Position numbers and translations under genes: made by a program. Shown in pieces: positions 15,921 to 23,857 of a stretch of DNA of 58,495 bases. The DNA comes from Actinomycetes bacterium. Lineage in GTDB: Bacteria; Actinomycetota; Actinomycetes; S36-B12; UBA10799. Each line of letters begins with the position of its first letter. Position 1 is the stretch's first letter. The stretch is from the NCBI GenBank assembly GCA_029779995.1, contig JAKOZM010000173.1:1-58495 (forward strand), in the 5' to 3' direction. A model generated the notes under the pieces. It searched no databases, was not told the origin of the DNA, and worked only from the letters and a program-made list of their open reading frames with translations.

Positions 15921-16843
15921 ACGAGCCGGCCTAATTCGACCTCAAGCTGAATAAACTGCGTGACCGTAGGATCGAGAAGTTCGGGACGCCTACTCGTACT
16001 CTGGGATTCGCGCGACCTGAAAAATGCTTCGATATCACGCTCGTGCCCGAGATGGGAAAGGCAGGCTGCGAAAGCAGTTTGCCCTTGTCTGCCGCTTTCC
16101 TCCAGTATCTGTACCGCGCGATCAAAAGCGATGCGGATCGGCGGTTCGTCATCCATTACCCGTCCCAGCGCCGCTTTGTGTTCGATGCGTTCCTTACTCA
16201 TCCGGGACTGGACGAACGGGTCCCAGGGCTCCTGAATCGCGTACGCATGCGCCGCTCCGAGCAAGAGCGTTCCAATCCTGGCGAGAGCATCGCGAGTCCC
16301 CTCGTAACCGTCGCGTACCTGTTCCGACAAGCGAAGGTGAGCGTGAGCGTCGTCTGCCAGCAGCACGGAGTGACCGGCCTGCATTCCGCTCTCGGATAGC
16401 ACGTCACGAGCCTGGCGAACCAGGTCGGCACGCAGATGGCTCGTCGATGACTGAGAGAGATGCCACGCGATTGCACGTAAGGCACCTACTAGAGCCGCGC
16501 CTTGGAAGAGAGCCACGGCACGGTCTGCCAGGTCGCGCGAGAAGTTGTGGTCGATATCGCAGTTCCACAACGTGGCTATCACGCCAAGAGGCTGCAAGAC
16601 CGAGCCCACACGCATCTCTCGGGATGCTTCAGCAGCGACCAAGTGCAAGATGGCATCTGCCCTCTCGTCGGGGTCGCCGCCTAGGCTTGTGACATCGACA
16701 AGAACACCGGCGAAACGGAGCAGGTCGGAGTCCACATCGACGCGTGGGTCGTCGTCTACACGTCGAGCGGCTGGTTCAGTTCCGTAGTAGAACTGTCTGT
16801 AGTTCCAGTCCTCCTCTAGAGACTCCACATGCGGATACCTCAC
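15917..16843 (-). CDS. First gene of the CHAT operon, unknown function (308 aa)
   Basis: The start is GTG at 16843 with a strong AGGAGGGG six bases upstream. The protein appears wholly helical and soluble, with Ala/Leu/Arg-rich repeats (DLADRAVALFQGAALVGALRAIAWHLSQSS; LRADLVRQARDVLSESGMQAGHSVLLADDAHAHLRLSEQVRDGYEG; IRIAFDRAVQILEESGRQGQTAFAACLSHLGHERDIEAFF). This could be a degenerate TPR or HEAT-like scaffold. There is no Walker, nuclease or HTH motif. It is the first gene in a four-base-overlap chain with the CHAT protease, so it is probably its sensor or regulator; that is inference from position. Base composition is lower in GC than the transfer genes around it. Confidence 0.75.
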   Translation of the reverse strand: MRYPHVESLEEDWNYRQFYYGTEPAARRVDDDPRVDVDSDLLRFAGVLVDVTSLGGDPDERADAILHLVAAEASREMRVGSVLQPLGVIATLWNCDIDHNFSRDLADRAVALFQGAALVGALRAIAWHLSQSSTSHLRADLVRQARDVLSESGMQAGHSVLLADDAHAHLRLSEQVRDGYEGTRDALARIGTLLLGAAHAYAIQEPWDPFVQSRMSKERIEHKAALGRVMDDEPPIRIAFDRAVQILEESGRQGQTAFAACLSHLGHERDIEAFFRSRESQSTSRRPELLDPTVTQFIQLEVELGRLV

Positions 16844-16924
16844 GTCGCCCCTCCTGCTCCATGCGGTAGGTCACTACCCAGAATATCGGCGGAGTCTGCT
16901 GCACGATCAGGTGACAGCTCGTAA

Positions 16925-17222
16925 TCACGCCGCCAGTGCAGCGGTCGTGTTCATGATGGTCTCGTACTCGATGGGGGTCAAGCGGTCGAGGTGGGCTTGA
17001 GGTCGGCGTCGGTGGCAGGTCCGTTCGATCCAGGGTGAGGATGGCGATCCGGAGTTGCTCGCGGGGTGGCCCACGTACGCCGGTTGAGGACGCTCTCTTG
17101 GAGCAGCACGAAGAAGGATTCCATGGCAACGTTGTCCCCGCTGGAACAAACTCTTCCCATGGACCCGACCATCCGGCGACGGGCCAGTGCGCGCCGGAAC
17201 TTCCGGCTCCGACGCCAACGTG
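16925..17222 (-). pseudogene. Remnant of an IS3-family OrfB 3' end
   Basis: The minus strand, in two frames, gives SMGRVCSSGDNVAMESFFVLLQ and later LDRLTPIEYETIMNTTAALA. These match the usual IS3-type ending (…GSSGDNAAMESFFALLQ…RLTPIEYE…). At least one frameshift and the loss of the 5' part make it inactive. It abuts the second DUF6112 gene and forms the right edge of cargo B, so it is probably the trace of the event that brought the CHAT operon here. The interval 16844-16924 holds the CHAT operon leader; no clear promoter was identified. Confidence 0.75.
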
Positions 17223-17248
17223 ATGGCCGGGTACAGCTGGGCGTTCGC

Positions 17249-17515
17249 CTACAGGCTCGTTCCCAGACTGATGAGCCAGTTCATCCACGCCACCCCAGCC
17301 CCCGCGAGGACTGCGGCGCCGAGGGAGACGAGGACTCCGGTTCGGCCTTTGCTGGCGGTGGCGTAGTTGCCGTGGGCGGTCGCGATTGCCCAGACGATCG
17401 CGGAGACCATCAGCATGAGGACGGCGACGATGAGGACGAAGGTCAGGAGAGCGCCGACGACAGCGCGAAGGTCTCCGATGCCGCCGAGGCCGTCGAAGTC
17501 GGGGAAGACGCCCAT
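17249..17515 (-). CDS. DUF6112-family small membrane protein (pilin/VirB2-like), copy 2
   Basis: The protein has 88 residues from the ATG at 17515 (a GTG lies just before it; TGATG overlap with the hydrolase gene). Membrane helices are at about 20-47 (VVGALLTFVLIVAVLMLMVSAIVW) and 65-84 (VLVSLGAAVLAGAGVAWMNWL). It is clearly related in layout to the copy at 12671-12991 (SAIVW, GVLVS.GAAV, FFW/NWL endings). Its 3' side is disturbed: an IS3 remnant starts about 27 bp after the stop. The protein may still be complete. Confidence 0.8.
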   Translation of the reverse strand: MGVFPDFDGLGGIGDLRAVVGALLTFVLIVAVLMLMVSAIVWAIATAHGNYATASKGRTGVLVSLGAAVLAGAGVAWMNWLISLGTSL

Positions 17516-19131
17516 CACGCACCCACTTTCACTGTGACATGCAGGTGATCGAAGTGGCCTCCGGTGATCGAGGCGGGGTCGTGCATGCCGCCGCCGTTGT
17601 AGGGTCGCCAGCCGTCGGCGTCTCGGGCGACGGACCAGATTTGGCCTTGCCAGATCAGGTACTCGACCCCGAGTACGGCGGCGTTGTCTTTCATCCAGTT
17701 CGTGACTCGCCAGCCGGCTTCGAGCTGGGCGGGGTTGGGGCGTTGGCCGATCTGGTTGCCGAAGGTGATGTCGCAGGCGCGGCCGAGGGGATGCTCGGAC
17801 TTCGTGCCAGGCCGAGGTGAGTAGCAGCCCCAGCCGGTGTCGGGGAACGCCGCGAGTGTCTGCTGGTAGAGGTGCAGCATCCGGGCGGTGATCTGCCCGC
17901 CGCTGGTGGGGTCGTCGACGAGCCGGTCGGGGTCCCCATCGACACCGCTCGGCGCGCCGGGCGTGCCGGCGGTGTTGCAGGCGGCTGGTGATCCGCTGGT
18001 CGCGGTGGGGAGGTTCGCGGCTCCGTGCTGGTTGAGCCAGCCGGCGGCGTCGATGGCCTCGCTATTGGTGCCGCCGGGGCGGACCTCGAAGTGCAGGTGC
18101 GCTCCGGTGCTCATTCCCGAGGAACCGACATCGCCGATGTGCTGACCTGCGGTCACTCGGTCTCCGGCGTGGACGTGGATGCCGGTCTGCCACATGTGCG
18201 CGTACGCGGTAGCAACCTTCTGGCCGTCGATGGTGTGCTCGATGACGATGAGTCCGCCGTAGCCGCCGGAGAACTCGGCGACGGTGACCACGCCGCTGGC
18301 GGCGGCGAGGATCGGGGTTCCGTCGGGTGCGGCGAAGTCGGTGCCGGTGTGCAGTTTCCGTTCCCCGGTAATCGGGTGCGTCCGCATCCCGAACGGGGAG
18401 GTCAGCACCCAGGTGCCTTCCGGCAGAGGGAACACCACCCGCGACGACGCCGACGCCGGACCACCCGATCCGAGCGCAGGCCCGCTACTGATGGTGAGGG
18501 CTGTGAGGATGCTCTCTGCGACGGGCTCGTAGTTGCGGTAGCGGTCGGGATAGGCGGAGACCTCGACGGCTTGAGCGGCGGAGCCGGGGTCCATCTGCTG
18601 CCAGCCGGGGATGTCGAGCAGGCCGCGCGGTGAGGGGTAGTTCGGGCCGGTCGGTCCGCCGAAGAACGCGTGGGCTTGGTAGGTGGGGTCCATGAGCTCG
18701 GCGACGGTTCCCCAGCCGGATTGGGGGCGCATCTGGAACAGGCCGAGACTGTCGTGATCGGAGCCGTTGCCGTCGTTGGGATAGTTCGCCGACTCGGGGT
18801 AGGTGCCGGTGTTGGTGAGCATCCGCAGCGTGGACTCGGTGAGCGCCGCCATGAGCGCAATCTTGATTCCGGGCCGTCCCACGTCGTCGAGGCCGTTGCC
18901 GATGGCGATGATCGCGGCCGCGTGCGTGAGCTGCTGACGGGCGAGAGTGAAGGTCTCACCGTTCGCGGTGGTCACGGTGAGCGAGTCCGGGAGGGGCCCG
19001 AGGTTCACGGTCCCGGCTGGCGTGGCGCAGTGGGCGGCAGCGGGGTTCATCAGCACACCGATGCCGAGCAGTGCCGCGGCGGGCGCGAAGAACATCAGCG
19101 CGAGGGCTGCGATGGCGAGTTTGCGGGACAC
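17515..19131 (-). CDS. Multi-domain cell-wall hydrolase of the T4SS (SLT-like, M23, M15-like)
   Basis: The protein has 538 residues from GTG 19131; upstream in-frame codons overlap the preceding gene. The first 35 residues are a signal/anchor helix (KLAIAALALMFFAPAAALLGIGVLM). About 60-210 look like a lysozyme/transglycosylase fold (ALTESTLRML; SLGLFQMRP). About 240-365 is an M23 endopeptidase with HTGTDFAAPDG and HLHFEVRPG zinc-ligand motifs. The C-terminal 130 residues contain SEHPLGRACDI and HFDHLHV, an M15/VanY-like pattern. The enzyme would open the peptidoglycan for the conjugation channel. Three lytic folds in one protein is a strong design for penetrating an actinobacterial wall. It is coupled to the DUF6112 gene behind it. 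Confidence 0.88.
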   Translation of the reverse strand: MSRKLAIAALALMFFAPAAALLGIGVLMNPAAAHCATPAGTVNLGPLPDSLTVTTANGETFTLARQQLTHAAAIIAIGNGLDDVGRPGIKIALMAALTESTLRMLTNTGTYPESANYPNDGNGSDHDSLGLFQMRPQSGWGTVAELMDPTYQAHAFFGGPTGPNYPSPRGLLDIPGWQQMDPGSAAQAVEVSAYPDRYRNYEPVAESILTALTISSGPALGSGGPASASSRVVFPLPEGTWVLTSPFGMRTHPITGERKLHTGTDFAAPDGTPILAAASGVVTVAEFSGGYGGLIVIEHTIDGQKVATAYAHMWQTGIHVHAGDRVTAGQHIGDVGSSGMSTGAHLHFEVRPGGTNSEAIDAAGWLNQHGAANLPTATSGSPAACNTAGTPGAPSGVDGDPDRLVDDPTSGGQITARMLHLYQQTLAAFPDTGWGCYSPRPGTKSEHPLGRACDITFGNQIGQRPNPAQLEAGWRVTNWMKDNAAVLGVEYLIWQGQIWSVARDADGWRPYNGGGMHDPASITGGHFDHLHVTVKVGA

Positions 19132-19142
19132 GACGCCACCCG

Positions 19143-19835
19143 TCAGCGCAGCGGGTTGTCGAGCTGCGACAGCCGAAGCAGGTGGCAGGTCGGATACGTC
19201 GGTGCGCAGGCGACGAACACGGTGAATGTCACCTCGTGCTGCGAGGTGACCGGCTGCCCGTTCCAGACGCCTTCGCGGTGGCGGGTGCCCTCGATCGTGA
19301 CCGCCACCGTTCCAGGGGCGAGCTGTCCGGGCTGTGCCTGCTCGACGGCATCGGCCCACGAGTCGGGGACGAACGCGGCTTCGATGGTGAGGTGCTGGCT
19401 GGTGGCGTACTGGCGCAGCTCGATCCAGGCGTCCCGGTTCGGCAGGTAGGCGGCCACGTCGGAGGCGAGCCCGGCCTGCTCATCGCCCGATGGGTCTCCG
19501 ACCGCGAGGATCGCCGAGGTGTAGTCCAGCGGCCACAACCCCGAGGCGGTGTCCCACGCGAACAGCGTGGACGCGACACCTCGGGCGAACGCCGCTGGGT
19601 CTGCGGAACGCGGCACCGCCGGAACCCGCGGCGCGCGGGGCGTGGTCGGCGGCACGGTCGGCGGGGCCGTGGTGACCGGTCCGGGTTTCGGATCGTCGGT
19701 GCTCGTGGACGCATTGCGGGGGCCGGTGAGCAGTCCGTAGACCCCAACGCCGACCAGGACCAGCAGGACGATACCGGCGGCGATGAGGGCGACGAGTCGG
19801 CGGCGATTCGAGGGATCAGTGGGTGCAGGGCTCAT
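19143..19835 (-). CDS. Bitopic membrane protein with periplasmic domain (VirB8-like role?)
   Basis: The protein has 230 residues from ATG 19835 (a GTG at 19859 in frame is possible). There is one membrane helix at about 13-35 (LVALIAAGIVLLVLVGVGVYGLL), then a Pro/Thr-rich linker (TTAPPTVPPTTPRAPRVP) and a C-terminal domain of about 150 residues with mixed strands and helices. The layout of short cytoplasmic tail, one helix, linker and NTF2-sized domain matches VirB8/TcpC-type scaffold proteins; I infer the role, since no diagnostic motif is visible. It stands directly before the wall hydrolase gene. Confidence 0.78.
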   Translation of the reverse strand: MSPAPTDPSNRRRLVALIAAGIVLLVLVGVGVYGLLTGPRNASTSTDDPKPGPVTTAPPTVPPTTPRAPRVPAVPRSADPAAFARGVASTLFAWDTASGLWPLDYTSAILAVGDPSGDEQAGLASDVAAYLPNRDAWIELRQYATSQHLTIEAAFVPDSWADAVEQAQPGQLAPGTVAVTIEGTRHREGVWNGQPVTSQHEVTFTVFVACAPTYPTCHLLRLSQLDNPLR

Positions 19836-19850
19836 GCCGAGCAGGTGCGC
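19835..19850 (-). promoter_or_regulatory. CACCTGNCYGNCA-like motif at the start of the 230-aa gene
   Basis: On the minus strand this reads GCGCACCTGCTCGGCA, ending on the A of the ATG at 19835. It lacks one of the conserved pyrimidines, so it is a partial match. It could cover the ribosome-binding region and act on translation or transcription. Confidence 0.3.
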
Positions 19851-19871
19851 ACCCGGCACCCGTGCCGGTGA

Positions 19872-20867
19872 TCAGAGGGCGCGCAGTATCGGCTTTGCGG
19901 CGTGGGTGTCGCGGGCGGCGTGCAGGTCGTTGGCGAAGCGCGTGGTGCCTTCGACGGTGGTGAGGAAGTTCTCGAACTGCTCGTCGGTCAGCTCGTTCGC
20001 GAGGGTGTCGGCGTCGTAGTGGGTCCACCAGTTGGCCAGTTCGCCCCAGGTCTGGACGAATGCTCGAACCGGGTACCGCACGGGTGCTGCGTCGTCGGGC
20101 ACGAGTGGCTTGAGTCTGGGTTTGGGCTTCTTGCCCTTCTTCATCGCGTTGGCGCGGGCGACGGCATCCTCGGCGAGTGCGTGCATCGTCGCCTCGCGCA
20201 CTTCACGCGCGGCCTCGGCGGATTCGTGGATCGCCAGGTAGAGCGGATGCACGGGGTCGCCTGCCTCGATTCGCTCCAACGCCGCCGCCGCTTCCGCGCG
20301 AATCGTCTCGGGCTGGGCGGGGTTGGCGGCGATCTCTTCGATGTAGCCGACCTTCTCCAGCGTGGTATGTGAAGCGCCACCGGGGATCATCGCGGCGGCG
20401 AGTTCTCGTGCGTCGCCGAGCGCACCTGACGGTCCCGCAAACTTTGCGGGACCGTCGTTTCCTGGCTGGTTTTCGGCACTGAACTGGGTTGCTGACTTCC
20501 GGCGGGCGGCGTCTTCGGCCATGACTTCCTTGATCTCGCGGTAGAGACAGGCGGCTTCGAGCTGGGTGTAGGGCTTGTGGAGCATGTTGTCGTCCTGCTC
20601 GGCGAGGAGTTTCCCGAGCCGGTCCGACAGGCCACCGCGTACCCAGACGCTGACGGTGCGCCAGCCGAGCATCTTGATCGCGGCCAGACGGCGTGCCCCG
20701 CAGACGAGCACCCCGTCGATGGTGATCGTCAACGGTTGCAGGAGCCCGTCGCGGTCGATGGATGCCGCGAGGGTTTCGATGTCGCCGAGGTCGGTGCGGT
20801 GGCGCTTGCCGACGGTCAGGGAATCGACGGCCCGGTCGAGCTGGATACCGGCCTGCTGTTCGGTCAC
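19872..20867 (-). CDS. ParB-like (KorB/Spo0J superfamily) DNA-binding protein
   Basis: The protein has 331 residues; the start is GTG overlapping the upstream stop (GTGA). The N-terminal ParB domain shows TLAASIDRDGLLQPLTITIDG and CGARRLAAIKMLG (the GxRR box). An HTH-like central part follows with QLEAACLYREIKEV and, after an insertion, SHTTLEKVGYIEEIA. The C-terminal part (about 200-330) is specific. No parA is present in the window, so it may regulate transcription or replication rather than partition. The insertion around residues 128-150 (NQPGNDGPAKFAGPSGALGD) is encoded by a perfect 27-bp palindrome (20429-20455), which may be functional. Confidence 0.88.
   Translation of the reverse strand: MTEQQAGIQLDRAVDSLTVGKRHRTDLGDIETLAASIDRDGLLQPLTITIDGVLVCGARRLAAIKMLGWRTVSVWVRGGLSDRLGKLLAEQDDNMLHKPYTQLEAACLYREIKEVMAEDAARRKSATQFSAENQPGNDGPAKFAGPSGALGDARELAAAMIPGGASHTTLEKVGYIEEIAANPAQPETIRAEAAAALERIEAGDPVHPLYLAIHESAEAAREVREATMHALAEDAVARANAMKKGKKPKPRLKPLVPDDAAPVRYPVRAFVQTWGELANWWTHYDADTLANELTDEQFENFLTTVEGTTRFANDLHAARDTHAAKPILRAL
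20429..20455. repeat. Perfect 27-bp palindrome inside the parB-like gene
   Basis: Two 13-bp arms (ACGGTCCCGCAAA and its exact complement) flank a single central base. The sequence lies within the variable loop of the ParB-like protein and encodes GPAKFAGP-like residues, so codon constraints do not require the symmetry. It could be a binding site, a hairpin, or the mark of a small insertion. Confidence 0.8.
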
Positions 20868-21739
20868 GACGGTTCACCGCCTCGACCGTTCGGCGCGGCC
20901 AGTGCGAGGGCGAGGATCAGGTCGTCATCGCGGAGCAGCAGATCGAGAGTCTCGCCAAGCAGCAGCCGCAGCAGCACACCACGCCCGGTCGTAGTCGCCG
21001 CATAGGCCGGGTGCGGGTTCCCGAGCAGCGCTTTGAGGAGGGCGGTCCAGGATCGGCGCGGCAGATCGAGCAGTGCCCGGGCGTGGCGGTCGCGGCGCAA
21101 CGCTTCGTAGGCGGACTGGCGGGTGCCGCCCTTCATCAACGCACCGCAGACGTGTTCCACCGAGGCGCGGGCCGTGTCGGCGGGCCAGTCGAGCAGGCAC
21201 AACATCGCGATGGCATCCTCGGCCGCCGAACTCGCGGACATGCACGCCTGCGCCGACCCGAGACCGTCGCGGGGCTCGGTGTCGATGTCGCTGGGGTGGG
21301 TGTCGGTGGTGTGGAAGGCGGGATGGTAGTCGGCCAGCGCGGTGTCGCGGTCGGAGAATCGTTCGGGGTCGTGGAACGCGGAGACGTGCGCGCGGCGGGC
21401 CTGGTGCACCGAGCAGAGCAGACCTTGGGCGCGTTCCTCGTAGACGCAGGTGATCCGCACGGCGTGGGTGATGATCGCCCACGGGTCGTTGGCTTCGCGG
21501 GTCGAGCGGTACTGCATCGCGTCGAACGCCGCCGCGACGGCCTCCCAGGTGTCGAGCTTGTGCTTGCGGGCCAGGGCTCGGTACTTGTCGGCGGCGAACT
21601 CCATCAGGTCGCGGGCCACCGGGTCGTGAACCCACGCGTCCTCACCGCCCTCGTAGAGCCGGATCAGCAGGGCGCGTAGCCCTTCGCTGGTCGTGAAGTC
21701 CTCAGCCGGGTTTGGAAAGCCGGTGGTGGTTGTGGTCAT
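20864..21739 (-). CDS. Conserved ICE protein next to parB, unknown function (291 aa)
   Basis: The start is ATG 21739 with GGAGG ten bases upstream; longer upstream frames are not supported. The protein is soluble and mostly helical. The N-terminus is MTTTTTGFPNPAEDF, then a region with KYRALARKHKLDTWEAVAAAFDAM that recalls a small helical DNA-binding unit, and a C-terminal part with many Ala/Leu (GVLLRLLLGETLDLLLRDDDLILALALA). It is coupled by GTGA to the ParB-like gene, so the two probably act together. Function unknown; a replication or partition partner is possible. Confidence 0.8.
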   Translation of the reverse strand: MTTTTTGFPNPAEDFTTSEGLRALLIRLYEGGEDAWVHDPVARDLMEFAADKYRALARKHKLDTWEAVAAAFDAMQYRSTREANDPWAIITHAVRITCVYEERAQGLLCSVHQARRAHVSAFHDPERFSDRDTALADYHPAFHTTDTHPSDIDTEPRDGLGSAQACMSASSAAEDAIAMLCLLDWPADTARASVEHVCGALMKGGTRQSAYEALRRDRHARALLDLPRRSWTALLKALLGNPHPAYAATTTGRGVLLRLLLGETLDLLLRDDDLILALALAAPNGRGGEPS

Positions 21740-21754
21740 GGTGTCGGTACCTCC

Positions 21755-21770
21755 TGGCAGGCAGGTGCGC
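21755..21770 (-). promoter_or_regulatory. CACCTGNCYGNCA motif copy upstream of the 291-aa gene
   Basis: On the minus strand this reads GCGCACCTGCCTGCCA, ending 15 bp before the ATG and just ahead of the GGAGG ribosome site. It is one of the best-preserved members. Between this and the previous gene (21826) only about 86 bp are non-coding, so it is the main candidate control site there. Confidence 0.4.
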
Positions 21771-21825
21771 ACTCGCTCCCACGAGCGCGTCCTGCTGCCG
21801 TCGGGGCCATGACCTGTCACCACGC

Positions 21826-22236
21826 TCAGCTCATCGAGACCCCGGACCGGGACACCTGCCGAGCCGATGGGGCGGTGCTGCGCCCGAACGCCGAGATCGG
21901 CGGCAGCCGCCGGGCACGATCTCCGAGGCGACGGACACCGGCACCGATCGGGGTGCGGGTGCGGCGGGCCAGCTCGGCCTGGAAGTCCAGACCACGCCCA
22001 GCGGCGTGCGCCGAGTGGCGGGCGATCAGGTCGGTCGGGCGCACCCACTCCACGCCCCGACCGCGAACGATCGCGTGCTGCTTGTCCTCGCGGGCGACCT
22101 GCGCGGCCCGCACCGCCTCCGGCACGGTCGTCGCTTCGACGGGCTCGGGACGTTCACGCGGTTCGTTGGGCACCGATCGCGCCGGATCGGGCGCGTTCAT
22201 GTCGTGGCGCTGCTGAGGGTTGTCGGTGGTGTTCAT
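21826..22236 (-). CDS. Small ICE protein, unknown function (136 aa)
   Basis: The start ATG (22236) overlaps the stop of the DUF2637 gene by four bases. The first half is polar and probably disordered (MNTTDNPQQRHDMNAPDPAR; many Pro/Glu/Arg). The second half is Arg/Ala-rich with RGLDFQAELARRTRTPIGAG. No motif is recognised. A CACCTGACCGACA motif copy sits about 40-50 bp upstream, inside the DUF2637 coding end. It is probably real because of the ATGA overlap, although its composition is typical of GC-rich noise. Confidence 0.6.
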   Translation of the reverse strand: MNTTDNPQQRHDMNAPDPARSVPNEPRERPEPVEATTVPEAVRAAQVAREDKQHAIVRGRGVEWVRPTDLIARHSAHAAGRGLDFQAELARRTRTPIGAGVRRLGDRARRLPPISAFGRSTAPSARQVSRSGVSMS

Positions 22237-22919
22237 GGGGTCGTCTCCTCCCGCTCGTCGGCGGTGTCGGTGGTGTCGGTCAGGTGCGCGACTGCGAACC
22301 AGCGGCCCACCGTCGAGGGATGCACGCCCAGCTCGCGAGCGATCCGCTTGTTCGACCAGCCCGCCGCCCGTAGCTCCCATCCACGAGCCCGCCGACCCGC
22401 CCCCGCGCTGCCGTCGTCAGGAATGCTCAGGTCCGGGTCGCACGATGGCAGCACTGGAACGGCTTCGCCTGCGACCGCCTGGAACGAAGCGACAGCCGGA
22501 GCCTTCGCTTTGGTTTCGGGAGTGCGGGTGAGGATGACGGTGAGGTGAGTGATCGCGAGCAGCACGACGGGCGGGACGGCGGCGACAGAGGCGGCGAGGA
22601 TGCATGGCACATCGGCATCGGCGGCCACGACGGCATGGATCGCGTTCGCCGTCACCGAGACAAGAGCGCCACCGACCAGCAGCGCCCACGGATACCAGGC
22701 CGAACGCTGACCCGCGAGCGCCACGACGGCGACGGTGGCGACGACGATGATGCCGTCCACGATCAACGGCCAGGCCCACGCCTGCCCGGCCCCGATCCCA
22801 GACCTTGCGGCGAGATCGGCCAGTGAGGTGAAAGACAACCAGAACGCACCAGCGGCGATGAACACCGTCCCCGCCACCGCCGTCATCGCAGCCCAGCGCC
22901 GCGCCTCGACCCCACGCAT
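22233..22919 (-). CDS. DUF2637 membrane protein with C-terminal HTH
   Basis: The protein has 228 residues from ATG 22919, whose last base is shared with the stop of the primase gene (TGATG). Four membrane segments lie within the first 130 residues (MTAVAGTVFIAAGAFWLSFTSL; AWPLIVDGIIVVATVAVVAL; YPWALLVGGALVSVTANAIHAV; AASVAAVPPVVLLAITHLTVIL), the DUF2637 pattern seen in Spd-type plasmid-spread proteins of actinobacteria. The last 60 residues form an HTH (GWSNKRIARELGVHPSTVGRWF). A membrane-bound DNA-binding protein near the primase could anchor DNA at the transfer site. Anchoring is inference; the two parts are visible. Confidence 0.85.
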   Translation of the reverse strand: MRGVEARRWAAMTAVAGTVFIAAGAFWLSFTSLADLAARSGIGAGQAWAWPLIVDGIIVVATVAVVALAGQRSAWYPWALLVGGALVSVTANAIHAVVAADADVPCILAASVAAVPPVVLLAITHLTVILTRTPETKAKAPAVASFQAVAGEAVPVLPSCDPDLSIPDDGSAGAGRRARGWELRAAGWSNKRIARELGVHPSTVGRWFAVAHLTDTTDTADEREETTP

Positions 22920-23857
22920 CACAGCCCTGCCCTCCCGAGAGAGACCGCCGACGGTGCTACGGAGCGGCTGCACCAGCGATCCGCCCCACCACGAGGCGCA
23001 TCAGCCGAGGGGCGCGGAGCGGGTGCGGGTTGGGTGGCTCGGTAGGCCGAGCGCACGGTTGTGGTGATCTCACGCTCGCTGAGTCCGGCCTGCGCTGCGG
23101 CAGGGCCGAGGGCATCGAGTGCGTCGGCGGATGGGGTGCCGTTCTCGGCAAGGCGGCAGGCGGCCCAGAACAGGCCCCGGTTCCGTTCGCCCTCACCCCG
23201 CCCGGCAACCCAGGCCGCGAGCCGTTCCGCATCCACCGCGCCGATGCTCCCGCCGCTGCGCGCTGCTGGAGTTGGTCGGGGGTCGAGGAAGTCGCGGAGC
23301 CGTGCGGCATCGACGGGTCCGACCGTGTGGGCGGTGATGTCGGCGACCCGGTAGCGCCGCACGCTGCCGTCAATGGTCCGTTGGGAGGGAGGGGCGATGA
23401 CGTAGCCGCCGTCGCCCCGGAAATCGACACCCACATTGGCGGCCTGCCACGACCGCTGCTCCGTGCCTGGTGTCGCCGGGAAGTAGGCGTGCGTGCCTCC
23501 GGTCGGGGTCCGCACCAGCAGACCCGCACCATCCACCAGCCCCACGTCGGCCGCGCGCTTCCATGCCACGCGACCGTCGATAGGGCCGTGAACATCGACA
23601 TCCACCACGACGACGCCCGACACCTCCCCGGTCGGGAGGCCGATGTTGGCATCCGGTGTGCGCGACCACCACGCAGCGACCTGCGCACGGTTGCTGGTCG
23701 CGTCGAGAAACCCCCGACGGGTGAGCGGTCGCTTCCCATCGGGCTCACATGGGAACACCGGGACGCCCGCCGCCGCAAGCCTTCGTGCGGCGTCTGCGAG
23801 GTCCGGTGCCCGGTCGACTCCGATGAGCGCGGCGAGAACGTCGAGAGGGTCGGGCAT
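22919..23857 (-). CDS. Bifunctional DNA primase/polymerase (prim-pol) protein
   Basis: The protein has 312 residues from ATG 23857 (a GTG sits one codon earlier). The prim-pol N-terminal domain spans about 20-190: AAGVPVFPCEPDGKRPLTRRG, the acidic catalytic pair in VVVVDVDVHGP, and GVDFRGDGGYVIAPPSQ. It is followed by a short helical C-terminal domain (GERNRGLFWAACRLAENG). It would prime replication of the element, for example after single-strand transfer. It overlaps ArdC upstream and the DUF2637 gene downstream. The helicase part of larger prim-pol proteins is missing. Confidence 0.88.
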   Translation of the reverse strand: MPDPLDVLAALIGVDRAPDLADAARRLAAAGVPVFPCEPDGKRPLTRRGFLDATSNRAQVAAWWSRTPDANIGLPTGEVSGVVVVDVDVHGPIDGRVAWKRAADVGLVDGAGLLVRTPTGGTHAYFPATPGTEQRSWQAANVGVDFRGDGGYVIAPPSQRTIDGSVRRYRVADITAHTVGPVDAARLRDFLDPRPTPAARSGGSIGAVDAERLAAWVAGRGEGERNRGLFWAACRLAENGTPSADALDALGPAAAQAGLSEREITTTVRSAYRATQPAPAPRPSADAPRGGADRWCSRSVAPSAVSLGRAGL

